DNA of 64,000 nt from Holothuria scabra (GCA_037179385.1 CM074195.1:7951787-8015786), one strand, 5' to 3'; numbered from the stretch's first letter, positions 24,639 through 35,925 are shown. The notes: generated by a model not told the origin, from the letters alone. Program-made: numbers and translations.

Positions 24639-24776
24639 GTTTGTGAGGGACGATACCTACCTCCTTTCACCCTACATATACCGTTTTCCTATACTTACTG
24701 TCTGGCAAACTAATAGCACCATGGGAACCCTACCAGCTGAGGGTGATAGGAGGTAGAGGAGGACCGAAATAGACTT
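24639..24776. mobile_element. Foldback element FB-3, shorter and diverged
   Basis: The left end gtttgtgagggacgatacct and the right end aggaggaccgaaatagactt match the FB-1/FB-2 termini. The inverted ctacctccttt/ataggaggtag core is followed by another unrelated interior. Lies in the large intron between receptor exons A and B. Confidence 0.55.
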
Positions 24777-25794
24777 ATTGATACTATAATTGCATCATGA
24801 GCAATAGGCCTACTTTAGGGGCAAGAGAGCATCCCTAATCAGTTCAAGGTCAAACCAATAAAATGGAAAAAAAAAAACCAAACAAACAAAACATTTACCA
24901 ACAGTGTGGATCCATGGCATCACATATTTTGCTTGCTTTAAGGTCACTTTTCATGACAAATGTGTTGATCAGCTAATATCTTGAGAACGGAACATGAAAA
25001 TATAATTACCATATCAAACATAAATTTGGCCCTGGACTATTCTTTTAAGGTCACTGCATTTTAGCACGTTGCAGCGTTTTTGTTTGTTTTTTTTTTTTTG
25101 GGGGGGGGGGTTGGGGGGGTTGGAGATTGCATGCTTTGCAGTGTGTCTGTCACACTATACTGAAAACCAGTAGAGTCTACATGATTTTCTTAAATGTTGT
25201 GTAAGTCTGTAAGTTAAACTAAAGTTAATCCAATGGAGTCACAAAGCTGTTTTGAAGTAAGACTATTAAACTGCAGTCTTATTGCCAAAGCTTTTGAACG
25301 TCAGGCATTCCTGTCAAAGCATGACCATTACAGTAAAGAAAGGAAATGAAAAAAAAAAAAGAAGCTTAATGGCCACCTGGTTATAGAGCACACAGTATGG
25401 AATCATGAGCATTAAAAGTCACAGAAAATAGGTTTAAATTTCAGCAGACTGTTTCACACAAATCCACCAGACTTCAATCACTTTAAAGGTGTGGGACCAA
25501 ATGAGATGAGGACATTCCCTTCTTTGCCCTCAAACCAATAAAAAGGATATTTTCAAGGAAACAATGTAAATTAACTATTGAGGGCCCAAAGACCTCCCAC
25601 AGAACAAAATCCTCAAATGATCTACCTCTGGATTGCCCAGTGATACACAAACTCCTCAAAGCACTTGAAATAATGTTCCAGTTTAATACCTTTGAAGATA
25701 CCTTTCTTCAAAGATAAGAATGCACTTTTACCTCACTTGAACAGTGCATGGTTAGTTCTTAAGATCAGGGTGTTAAGCAACTCCCTAGTTAAGA

Positions 25795-25905
25795 TTTTAC
25801 GGCCCAGTTTCCAACCAATTGGTACAAGCTGAGCCGGCCAAGGCTTTTTTCAGTTGTGGCTCACTAGCTTGTTTTCCAATTCCAATGTTTATGCTGAGCA
25901 CCAAG
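25795..25905 (-). mobile_element. tRNA-derived SINE 3' half
   Basis: Reverse orientation: ttttacggcccagtttccaa, gagccggccaagg, cagttgtggctcactagctt, gttttccaattcc, then atgctgagcacc. Confidence 0.75.
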
Positions 25906-26965
25906 CTAAATGGCTGCAGGGTCCATTTTTAAAGTCCATTGCATAGTATGAATGGATTTCAAAGTTTGAGTATAGCCATAATTAATCCAAGAAAATGCAT
26001 ACTTAATAATAATAATAATAATAGTCATAATATGTTGAACTTATAGCACTGAATCAGGAACAAAAGTGTAGCTGCTCTAGGCATTTGACCAAAATAAAAG
26101 AAAAAAATTCCAAACAACAATTTAATTACATACAAAGGAGCAAGCAAAGAAATGAATCTTGTGGTTACGTTTCAATGCAGAAAGATCAGTTGCAGAACCG
26201 AATATGGTAGGATAACTGGTTCCAAAAGTGAGGCAAGCATATGCAAAGATTGCAAACACTGTCATTTAAAACATGCAGAACATAAGACAAATATGAGCAG
26301 CCTTTGGTGAGGTCCATGATCAGCCTTAAATCATCTGTAACTTTGTTGTCTATATGATTCAAAACCTGAATATTCAAGAAATTGAGGGAACTAAAGAGTA
26401 ACTTAGTATGCAACCATCAATAATAAAGGTGAGCAAACAATTTGAGGCTCACGGGGGGGGACGAACTTTTTTCTACCAGCTCACCGCTATGAAAAAATCA
26501 ACTTCAGCTGGCTTTGGAGACCAAATCTGTTCAACTGCATAGACAACTTTTATGCAAAGTACATACTCAAAGAACAATTGGATGTGTGCTACTATAATAT
26601 GAATATTCACATTCATTCAACATCTCTGTCAACACCAAGAATCTCCACTTGCGAACAAGGTATGGAGGCATATACTCAACAGTTTCTTCTCAAAATTCTT
26701 ATAGAATATACTTTCAAATGTCTGGCAAAACATTTAAATAAAAGTCCTTAGCCAAGGAGGGATGGGGGAGGGGGAAAGGACATTTTTTGCCTCCCCAGAC
26801 AGTTCAAAGTTTGCCATTGGCAAATGAGGATGATCGTTATTCCAAGATGACAGACATAGGGAGCGGGGCGCTAGAACTATTCCATGCAGCACATGAAGCA
26901 CAAATACTGTAATGCAAACAAGATGTAGCAATTGGCAAACTTACATGTCTGTGAAGTGAATACAT

Positions 26966-27021
26966 TTCTTCTCCCTCCCCCTCTCCTCCCCTTCCCTCCC
27001 CTCCCCCTCTCCCTCTTCCCC
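26966..27021 (+). repeat. Long C/T-only tract
   Basis: A pyrimidine-only stretch of more than 50 nt (ttcttctccctccccctctc and onward). Much of it is near mirror-symmetric, the sequence type that can form an intramolecular triplex. Confidence 0.7.
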
Positions 27022-27715
27022 ATTGTACCTTGTCTTGCTTAAGTCTGAAATCAGTTGTGTCACTAAAGGGTGCCATGTTGCATGCAATTTAGCTATGGGT
27101 TGTTACTAATGTTTTAGATGGAAATAGTAAAAAAAAAAGTTAGTTCATAACAAACTAAGCTTGAGGTCATTCACTAACTTGGATGGTCAAATAACATACT
27201 AGTAATTTAAGCCATATAGGCTTAGAAAACTTAGGAGTAAATTAAGTAGTAAAACTAACAAGGTAGAAAAACCCTTCAAATTGCAACAGACAGAGCAAGC
27301 TTTTACCATCCACCCCCACACACACACACCCCGCCCAAACCCACCTGTAATTTGGCCAAGGGCAGCATGGTATTGATTTGGATTTAAGGTTTGGCCATAC
27401 TTAAATTCCTGACCCCTCTCCCCTCCCCGTTTTGAGTTTCTGTCAGAATCAATGAATCACTGAGTTTAACTACCCATAACAACACACCATGTTCCTATCC
27501 TATCATTCAACTACAAATATTCATCTTCCCTACCATATAGCTCAGTAGACCAGTATGCATACTTCACAGTTTTGTAGCACTGGGTATTTTGGACACTAAC
27601 CAAGTTATTTTTCTTTTATTGCTCTTATAGAAACCAATCCATAAATAACAGGTTTTTAATATCAGACCCCAATTATCATCAAGTGACCCTATAACTTTTA
27701 AAATTGGTAAACCTT

Positions 27716-28570
27716 ACATCCTCTGCAACAGGAAGTTTAACACCCCCTGTCTCTCTCAGTTACAACTAATTCAGTTCATGTCTTAATGAATATAGATCAA
27801 TGCATGACGAGGCTCCCAGGTGGTGCCTGATGGAGTGAACTATGACCACCAACAGAGACCAGTTATTCCATGACAAGTCTTTTTCTGGATTTAGGTCCGA
27901 AGGGGTGGAAATGGTTGGCTCTTAGTATTCAAATGGCTCACAAGGGTCATTTTCTTTCAAATGAATGTTTTCACTGTTTGATAGTTTTCCGTCTTGTTTT
28001 TATATTTTACTGACTTTTAATTCTCTGTCACATAATGGTTTTTTTTCCCTTCAGCTTTCTTTTTTTTTTGGTGGAAATTTTTAGATTTCATTTTATCTTT
28101 GTTTTTGTTTTCACATCCTCTGTGAGAATAAGATTCTCACCCCCCTGTCTCTCTCAGTTACAACTACTTCAGTTCATGTCTTCATGAATATAGATCAATG
28201 CATGACAAGACTCACAGGTGGAGACTGACGGGGTGGACTACAGTATATGCATGACCACCAAAGGATGCCAGTTATTTGAAAACAGTCTTTTACAGCGATT
28301 GAGGACTAAAGCCATGGAATTGGTTCCCTGTTAATATTACTCAGATTGCTCAGAAGGAATTTTTTCCCAGTGCATCATTTTATTGTTGGACACCTTTTTG
28401 TCTGGATTTTACTCTTTACTGACTTTTACTTCTGTCACATTATTTCAATTTCATTTTCTTTCAGTTTTCCTTTTTTTTGTTTTTTCTTTTGTGTTTTTTT
28501 TTTTTTTTTTGGTAATTTTTAGGTTTAATTTCATCTTTGTTTTTGCTTTACCATCCTCTGCAACAGGAAG
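27716..28570 (+). repeat. Tandem duplication, 397-437-bp units
   Basis: Unit 1 starts at 27716 (acatcctctgcaacaggaag), unit 2 at 28113 (acatcctctgtgagaataag) and a third start at 28550 (accatcctctgcaacaggaa). Both units carry ctgtctctctcagttacaac, atagatcaatgcatgac, ttactgacttttaMttct and end in long T-runs (near 28060 and 28490). Confidence 0.8.
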
Positions 28571-28630
28571 TTTTCTTTGCAACAACCTATACACACAAAC
28601 AGAGAGTATTCAATGTCATAAAAACATTTT

Positions 28631-28935
28631 TAAAGGGCCAAACCTCCCACCCAAAACCACAGTTTTGGTACCCGGGTACCAAAATTCTCGATTGGCTCAG
28701 CTCTTTGACTGACAGCTACTTCAAACAATGCAGAGTGCGAAAGCTTATATTTCACAGCATGTACGGTACTGAGAGTGTTTTGATTATTTAAATTTAGTTT
28801 TTCTATACTCACCCTGAAACAATAAACTGAGATTGTGTCTGGATGAGGATGAATTTCAGACAATTGTGAGAGGGGCTTAAGTAAGAAGGTTAGGAGAATT
28901 GGTACTGTTTGGTGTGAAAGAACTGGGTCTTTAAG
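28631..28935 (+). mobile_element. Family C MITE, near full length (reference copy)
   Basis: Ends tttaaagggccaaacctccc and gaactgggtctttaag are inverted. Interior landmarks are a palindrome around ggtacccgggtacc (28667-28680, extended by TTTT/AAAA), ctttgactgacagctacttc, gtctggatgaggatgaattt and ggttaggagaattggtactg. Non-coding, about 305 bp, TTAA-type ends like family B. Confidence 0.8.
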
Positions 28936-29060
28936 ATTAAAGGGAAACAGAGCCGGTAATGTGAGTTGGACAACAACAAGGTCACAAATGTTTTCACAAT
29001 GGACTAATTTGTTTTAAGTGAATAAATTTCAATATTTTATATCATGGCTCAAGAATTTCC
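28936..29060 (+). repeat. Family G repeat fragment
   Basis: attaaagggaaacagagccg, gtaatgtgagttggacaaca, cacaatggactaatttgttt and taagtg also occur in order at 54425-54570 and, mirrored, at 62270-62405. Confidence 0.6.
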
Positions 29061-29692
29061 ACCAGGATGGGATTCAAATTGTTAGAACTCATTTTTCATG
29101 CTGTATACATTTTTAAATTTTTTGACTGCTTTAATAGAGCATATTCACATTTGTATGTTGTTAAATTTCATCTGAATGTAACTACTGAACTCTTCACGTG
29201 AATGTAACATGTCAGTTGAAAAATATTGCCACATGATTATAAAGAGCCAAATGATTATGATTAAATAGCAGAGTAGGCAGGCCCTGTGCAGACTAATTTA
29301 ATGTAGGATGCCTGCTTTTTCCTCTTACCTTCAACAAACCACATCAAACAGCTGTTGAAAATTTAACTTTTTAAGGACTCTTGGCAAATGAAGTCAATTT
29401 ATCCCTTCTCACATGAAAAAACACCAACCATCCCACACAAAATTTGTGAAGAAATACGAAATCTCAGGACATAGGCTATGGACCTTCCTAATCCACATGC
29501 TTACTTCAGCCACCAACATGTTTGAGCAATACAATCCCTATGACCTCCTGTGACTCTAAAATGAGAAGGTTACCTAATGGGAGAGCATTGCTGGCAAGTG
29601 GTCACAAAAACATGCATAAGGTTGTAGCTTCCTCACATGAAGTTGTAACCTGAAAGTCCAACAACATTTTCAAAAAGCCCGTTTGCAGCTAG

Positions 29693-29936
29693 CTTTAAAG
29701 GGCAACAGCAGTCGCCCCAACTTGAAGTAGTGTACTATACTATTTCATGATTGGCTCTTGAGAGTCATGTGGCAAGATTTTTTTTCTCCTCAAATGTGGA
29801 ATTTACTTGGAGTTACTGCTTGGTTCACATGATTATGCAATATTGAGGTCCTAAAATATTTAGAAAGATACTTTCAGGAGAAATAAAACTGTGAGATTTG
29901 GCTGTTGTTAGTATGTTTGGGGTGACTGCTCTAACA
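29693..29936 (+). mobile_element. Family B MITE, near full length (reference copy)
   Basis: Model for the family used here: the left end ttaaagggcaacagcagtcg then ccccaact and the right end gtttggggtgactgctctaa are inverted. Interior landmarks are tttcatgattggctcttgag, tcctcaaatgtggaatttac, gagttactgcttggtt and gagatttggctgttg. The ends start in TTAA-AGG, and most copies sit in ttaa/tttaa contexts. This suggests a TTAA-targeting superfamily (piggyBac- or Kolobok-like), by inference. About 245 bp, non-coding. Confidence 0.8.
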
Positions 29937-29965
29937 GTTTTAATTCTTCTAACCTACTAACTTAA

Positions 29966-30260
29966 AGACCCAGTTCTCTTACACCAAACAGTACCAATTC
30001 TCCTACCTTCTTACTGAAGTCCTTCCCACAATTGCCTGAAATTCATCCTCAACCAGACACAATCCCAGTTTATTGCTTCAGTATAGAAAAACTCAATTTA
30101 TATAATCAAAACACTCTCAGTACCGTTCATACTGTGTAATTAAGCTTTGGCACTCTGCATTGTTTCAATTAGCTGTCAATCAAAGAGCTGAGCCAATTGA
30201 AAATTTCAGTACCCGGGTACCAAAATTGTAGTTTGGGGTGAGAGGTTTGGCCCTTTAAGC
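29966..30260 (-). mobile_element. Family C MITE, near full length
   Basis: Reverse orientation: taaagacccagttctcttac, accaattctcctaccttctt, tcagtacccgggtaccaaaa, gagaggtttggccctttaag. Confidence 0.85.
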
Positions 30261-30702
30261 CCCTCCATCAACTGTTTTGGGATCAGTCGAGATCAGTTTG
30301 AAAGGCAAGCCATACAGTTGCCAGTTTGGTATTTGTAGAATTCCCAAAACAGCTCAGAAGTAGATTTTGCAGTATCTCCCATCCAACGTTTCAATCATGA
30401 TTTTGTTCATAAAATAAAAAAAATCAACAATTCTGCCTGAAGTCATCAAATCTGGATTAAACATGAAGCCATTAAGTTGCATGTCTGATTTAAAAGGCTA
30501 CAAAATTTCAAAGGGAGAACTGCAGAGCAGGAAATCATAGACAAAGAGGCTGTAAAATCTCAGGACCCCTTTTTCTTTACTTTGATCACCTACCCAAGCA
30601 AAAACCCCCAGCCCCCAAAAAGAGAAATTTCTATGACTGAAGGTCAACAACAGTCTTGCATGCTATCGTGTATTTGTCTTTATGTGCAATATATAGTTCT
30701 AT

Positions 30703-31018
30703 TTTAAAGGCCCAATTCTCTCATCCCAAACAGTACCAATTCTCCTAACCTTCTAACTTAAGCCCCTCCCATAATAATCTGAAATGCATCCTCATCCAGA
30801 CATAATCTCAGTTTGTTGCTTCAGGGTTAGTGTAAAAAAGGCTCTATGTGTATAATAAAAAAAAACTCACAGTTTATGCTGTGTAATACTGTACAAGCTT
30901 TGTCACTTCTCATTGTTTGAAATAGCTGTCAATTAATCAAAGAACTGAGCCAATTGAGAATTTCAGTGAACCTGTACCAAAATTGTAGCTTGGGGTGAGA
31001 GGACTGGTCCTTTACGGG
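30703..31018 (-). mobile_element. Family C MITE, near full length
   Basis: Same orientation as the copy at 29966: aaaggcccaattctctcatc, taacttaagcccctcccata, gaggactggtcctttacggg. The central ggtacccgggtacc is degraded to tgaacctgtacc. Confidence 0.8.
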
Positions 31019-31032
31019 CTAGGATAGGACTT

Positions 31033-31340
31033 CTTTAAAGGCAGTCATTTGTCACCCTAAACTACAGTTTCAGTATACATATATCAAAACTCTCAATTGG
31101 TACAGCACTTTGATTGGCATCACATTCAAACATTGCATCATAGCTAAATTACATAGCATGGGCACTGAGAGTGTCTTGATTACACATTATGGACTTGTAT
31201 GGCCATTAGGATAAGCCATTAAGCGATAAACAAGGATGGTGTCTGGATAAAGATGAGTTTTAGATAAATGTGGGGGGGGGGCTAGAAGTAAGTAGGTTGG
31301 GAGAATTGGAACTGTTTGGGATGATGAAAATATGCCTTTA
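31033..31340 (+). mobile_element. Family C MITE, near full length
   Basis: Opposite orientation to its neighbour 15 bp away: ctttaaaggcagtcatttgt, gtctggataaagatgagttt, ggttgggagaattggaactg, ttttaaagt-type end. Two opposed copies this close can pair in RNA. Confidence 0.75.
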
Positions 31341-31776
31341 AGTCTCTGCCTTATGAATTGTTTCAATATATAGTGAACCACAGGACCCTGACATGTGACA
31401 TTGCTTTATCCTTGCCCTTACAGTAGCTATTCTTAATTCAAGTCCTTCCCCTGTACATACTGCCAGTGTATGCCATGTGAGAAAGTTACCACCGTGTAGT
31501 TGGGACTGTAATGTAATCATGTCCCTTTTTTTTTTTCTCAAAGCTGCATACCATGAATCTGCCATCACATAGTAGCATACTACACAACCTAATTATCATG
31601 GCTGCATGGAGGTACTGATTAATAGTTTTCATCAGAAGCCCAAAACTCAAAACTATTAACTTCTGTTCTTTAGATTCAGAGCCCACCATCCTGCAGAATG
31701 GCAGTTATGACCAACGCACGTGCCTATGTTGGACTATACCTTTGACGATTGACAAACTGTAATGTATTTGTAACAG

Positions 31777-31909
31777 ATGTGTGCAACATGAAGCATATCA
31801 AGAAATAACAGCAAACCCAAATGAATATCCTGCAGTGTACACATTTCAATATTGTTCCTCACAGAACTTCAGGTATAACCTCACTGATTTGGGGAGAATG
31901 TACGGTCAG
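31777..31909 (+). CDS. Candidate plus-strand internal exon
   Basis: A 133-nt open segment lies between a possible acceptor (ttgtaacag) and a good donor (GGTCAG|GTATGT), entering in phase 2 and leaving in phase 0. It encodes 44 residues of balanced composition (for example PAVYTFQYCSSQNFRYNL), preceded by about 80 bp of non-repeat sequence. I recognise no domain. It lies inside the large first intron of the minus-strand receptor gene. A chance open frame is possible because the acceptor is weak. Confidence 0.2.
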
Positions 31910-32084
31910 GTATGTAGACTGTTTCACTCACTTGCAATTTACCATGTTGTATCTACATTCAGCATTCTGTGCCATATTGCCAATGCATTACCCATATGCA
32001 TATTAGAGCATGGAGCTGCCATCTCAGAAGTGGTTGATATAGTTTCATTCTAAGAGACATAGTGACCTATTTTCAAAACTGAAG

Positions 32085-32346
32085 CAATAAAGGTCAAGAG
32101 TAACCCCTACCCAAACTTTCTTTGAAGTGACTAAATATTACAATTTTCTCACTTCTCTTCAACAAAACATCTTGCATCATTTTTTTAAGACTTCAGTATA
32201 ATTTTATATTCAGGGTAAACCATGAGGTAAATCTCCTATTTGAAAAGAAAAGATGTAGTCACATGACTCTCAACAGCCAATCATGAAACAGGGCATCCTA
32301 CTACACAACTTCAAGTTGAGGTGAGTCCTGTTCTTGCCCTTTAAGG
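32085..32346 (-). mobile_element. Family B MITE
   Basis: aaaggtcaagagtaacccct and gaggtgagtcctgttcttgc then cctttaag are the ends; gactctcaacagccaatcat lies inside. Confidence 0.75.
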
Positions 32347-32547
32347 CACCGCCCCCCCCCCCTCCCCATTTGTATTTGTGTAACAGTCAAACCTATTTCA
32401 TGAATGGCTTTTACCACCTACGGTATCATATCACTGCATTTCTGAAATGTGTGAGGACATACAATTCATCCATAAATTAAATGCAATTGGTTTGAATTTA
32501 GCAGGAAAGACACTTGAAAGGATCTTGTAAGATGTGAACTGTCATAC

Positions 32548-33239
32548 CAGGGAGTTGCTAAAGAAGGAGAAACAACGTTCTATAGTCTCTTTGAGACAAT
32601 GTTCGTTTCCGACGATAATCTTGCTTTTATTCGCCAAATTCTTATCTCAATACTTCGATAAACAAAGATTAGTGACGCATTATCGAAATTCCAATGAAGA
32701 GACGTATCCTTTCACTCTACTCGTTAACATTTTGTTGCCAGCCGTCCTGGAAAATTGTGAAATTTATGTCATTTGACGCTATCCGAGACGCGACCTATTG
32801 TTTCATTTGAAGACAGCAACTATTTCTCTGCAAATTACTTTCATTTTTTTGTTTCTTAATGATGGCAAAATTGATTAAATCTGAGGAAAAGGTATAGACT
32901 TGAATAATTCTTCCATCTAATGACGAAAGGGGAGCAATTGAAGCACCTAGTTTAACCGTTTGATTCCAGTCGTGCTATAGAAATTGTTATTATAAGCTTC
33001 GCCATTGGTGGAAACAAACCTCTATATCAAAGGATATACAGACAATGCCATTGTTTAGGGATTACTCAAAGGACAATGAAAGAAACAATCATTAAAAGGA
33101 ATTAGTCACAAGGGATTGATCAATAGAAACAAAGGAACCTGTCAATCAAATAGTGGCTCCTCAAAAGAGATCATCTGTTTCAAGTACATATTGTCTGGAA
33201 AAATTTGTTCGTTGTATCTCCTTCTCTAGCAACTCCCTG
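32548..33239 (+). mobile_element. TIR transposon starting CAGGGAGTTGCTA
   Basis: A 692-bp element whose ends are about 30-bp inverted repeats (cagggagttgctaaagaagg versus the complement of ccttctctagcaactccctg). A direct repeat gtcatac lies immediately outside both ends (32541-32547 and 33240-33246). Starting with CAGGG and having a 7-8 bp duplication, it is hAT-like. The interior has an 80-codon open frame (32534-32776) that crosses the TIR and is not convincing as protein. Confidence 0.75.
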
Positions 33240-33464
33240 GTCATACAAAGCAAGTTCGAGACATCAGAAAATGCAGTTGAAAGGGTAATCAAACTTTGCA
33301 CTTTGACAGGAGAGTAATTTCAAACAGATGCAACTTCCTTTTGCTCAGATTTCATTTTTTTTTCTTTTTGTCTTATAATTATTTTTCCTTATCACATGAC
33401 ATAATTCAAGAGGTAAAGGTTTAATGATTGAAAAATTGATACAGTAGTTCTAAGATGAGGTGAA

Positions 33465-33885
33465 TGTTCAATGCAGTCACACTAACTTGAAGAAGTGCAG
33501 CACTCTGTCACATTTCATGAAACCTTCTGCCATTGTGTCTGGTGCTCGTCATAAGCAATGGAGTAGGGAAAATTACAAGCCAGTGAGCCACAACCGGGAA
33601 AAGGCTGTGGCTGACTCAACTTGAACCAATTGGTTGGAAACTGGGTCGTTAAACATTAATTTACTGTCATGTTTCACGATAGTTCTTAAGAGTCATGAAA
33701 ATTTTTTTACTCCTCAAATGTGATACTTTAATACTAGGAGGTTCTGCTTGGTTTACCTTGAATATGAAATACTGAAGTTCAAAAATTTATGTGAAAGATA
33801 CTTTGATGAGAAAGAGGAAGGAAATTGTGAGATTTAGCTGTTCCTTCTAAATACAGTTGGGGCAACTGCTCTTGGCCTTTATTAA
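33465..33885 (+). mobile_element. Family B MITE split by a SINE
   Basis: Left part atgcagtcacactaacttga and right part cagttggggcaactgctctt then ggcctttatt. The SINE at 33528-33652 interrupts it between catttcatgaaac and tgtttcacgatagttc. Confidence 0.75.
33528..33652 (+). mobile_element. tRNA-derived SINE inserted in a family B MITE
   Basis: Carries ccattgtgtctggtgctcgt, agcaatggagtagggaaaat, cagtgagccacaaccgggaa, gaaccaattggttggaaact. The family B element continues on both sides (33465-33527 and 33653-33885), so the SINE is the younger insertion. Confidence 0.75.
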
Positions 33886-33889
33886 GCAC

Positions 33890-35000
33890 TAGGGGTTATC
33901 ATATCTCCCTGAATAAATACAATACTTACCATAAAATTAATCATAACAGGGCCACCATGAAGTACATTCCAGTTCCTATAATTTTTTATGACCCTAAATG
34001 TCAGTATACTGTATATTTCAATTTAAACTGATGCCAATTTGTGCCCAGATTCAATAGAGCAATACACACTGCATTAGTAATCCCATGACCCCAAAACTGT
34101 TCAAAGTACACAATTGTAAATTCCCTATAGTCAGCCTTCTTTCCCTGTCCTTGACGGTATCGAATCAGCATCTCATCACATTTGAGTAGAATGTCAAGGA
34201 AAAATGAAGGAAACTTCAAAATTTTATCAGTTCATTTCCCCTGTATTTTCATTTCATTAGAACCTGACCATGAAGAGACAACATGAATGGAACACAACTG
34301 GTTATATCAAATTAAACCTATAGAGCCCTCGTCAATTGTCTGAAAAAGCAAAAATCAATTAAATTAGGAGTTCACATTTTGTTCACTATATGAAATCATT
34401 CTCTGGAGGCTAACATACAGAACAATTTCTCTACAAACTTTCAGATCAATGCTCAATTTGCAAGGTCCAGAAATGTCACACTTCACTGCAATAGTTTAAC
34501 TTTGATGGAACAGTCCTATATGTGGGTTTCCCTGTCTACTGGGTTTATCTTCCCGGAAATTGTCAAAGAGAAATTAATCATAAGGACAAGAAAGTTGTCT
34601 GGATATTTAACTAACCAGAATTTGTTCCATAACTTTTAGCTAGCCCTACTGTAGCCCTCTACAGAAGATTGTGGTCAATTCCTACTATAGGCAGAGACCA
34701 CAAGACCTGCAGGTATCACATCAATCACGGTGAGCTTGAAACTGTGAGTAGTTTCAAAAGAAAAATTTCGAACTAGGGGAGCACCTATTGTTCAATTTTA
34801 CCTGGTCAAGAGTATAACTTCGCCAACTCAGGATGCTATTTTCAATGTTTGGGCCAAAACCTCTGACGAGTTGCCTATCTGATGGTTGTATGGCTGCTTC
34901 AGCTTTGCTGAGACAGCTGCAGCCTGAGATTTTAAAGGCATAGAGGAATATATTCTCATTCAAAAAGTGACACATGAGTACACATCCAGATAAACTCACA
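33890..35000. other. Unclassified intron
   Basis: No repeat or exon recognised between the family B copy and the SINE at 35012. Confidence 0.4.
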
Positions 35001-35011
35001 GAATGCATGGT

Positions 35012-35185
35012 CAAGCAGTTACAGCATGAGACATGCAGCTGGGAGGTATGGAATTAGACTCTTGTCCAGGTCACATGAGTGAAACCCTTCTGCCATTGTG
35101 CTTGGTGCCTCAGCAAACTGGAAGTGGGAAAACATGCTAGTGAGCCACAACTGGAAAATAGGCTGTGTGTGGCCAGCCAAATTTA
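35012..35185 (+). mobile_element. tRNA-derived SINE, diverged
   Basis: Contains catggtcaagcagttacagc, ccattgtgcttggtgcctca, agtgagccacaactggaaaa and gctgtgtgtggccagcc. The tRNA-like head is badly degraded. Confidence 0.65.
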
Positions 35186-35518
35186 AAGGGGAATACTGCC
35201 TTTGAAAATTTATCACAAAGTGATTCAAATGTAATCCTTTTGTGGTTTCTCCCCCATTCGTAACATAATCACAGTCTTATGTTGTTATTGCCCCAGGCTG
35301 TCTAGTCTTGCATCTGTGTGAAAAATTTTTACCAGATAAATATTCAGAAACTTTCATTCAACAGTGTTTAACACAAAGTTAACAAATTTCTTCCAACCTG
35401 GAGGACCTCTTCAATGTTACTACTGTATACTCTGGTCAGAGATCAGTTCAGATGTAAATTAAAGTTGCTGTAGAAACAGGCTTATACAGGGCTGTCAAAC
35501 TCTGATTGCCCCTTTAAG
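35185..35518 (+). mobile_element. Single-copy TTAA-type TIR element
   Basis: Begins tttaaaggggaatactgcc and ends ctctgattgcccctttaag. These short inverted ends resemble families B and C in design, but the interior has no second copy here. Starts at the 3' end of a SINE. Confidence 0.5.
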
Positions 35519-35661
35519 CTGCTTTACATCACAAAGGATTATCAATTAGAGCTAATAGTGTTGCATGTACATCTGATAAAACCATTTATCTTTCATCAAA
35601 TTTTTTAATCTCTTTTACAGTATGACTGATCATGGAGCTAATCTGTGTTAGCTCCATGGCA

Positions 35662-35925
35662 AAGGACAGTCCCTCCAACTTAAAGTCGTGTAGTACTGTA
35701 GACTACACTGTTTTATGACTGGCTCCTAAAGTCATGTGACAATAATTTTTCTTGTAAGATGTGAAATTTACTGAGAGTCACTGCTTGGTTTACCTTCAAT
35801 GTGCAATAGGTCTTCAAATATTAAAAAAAAAATTACTTTAAGAGAGATGGAAGAGAAACAAGAAGAAAACTGTGAGATTTAGCTGCTGCTTCAAGGCAAC
35901 TTTGGGGTTCTTGCCCATTAAGCTT
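35662..35925 (+). mobile_element. Family B MITE
   Basis: aaaggacagtccctccaact, gactggctcctaaagtcatg, tgtgaaatttactgagagtc, gtgagatttagctgctgctt, then ggggttcttgcccattaag. Confidence 0.7.

Larger units (their letters stand above)
24800..27700. other. Mostly unclassified intron
   Basis: Apart from the SINE at 25795 and the pyrimidine tract, it holds a T/G homopolymer pair (about 25085-25118) and an (ATA)n run near 26005. No exons seen. Confidence 0.4.

Noticed and set aside
26837..27076. 79-codon minus-strand ORF through the pyrimidine tract
   Set aside because: The frame is open only because the tract encodes Gly/Glu-type low complexity.
28383..28712. 109-codon plus-strand ORF
   Set aside because: A Phe-rich translation of T-runs in the tandem duplication, running into a family C MITE.
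32534..32776. 80-codon ORF at the left end of the CAGGGAGTTGCTA element
   Set aside because: It starts outside the element and crosses the TIR, and has no transposase signature.
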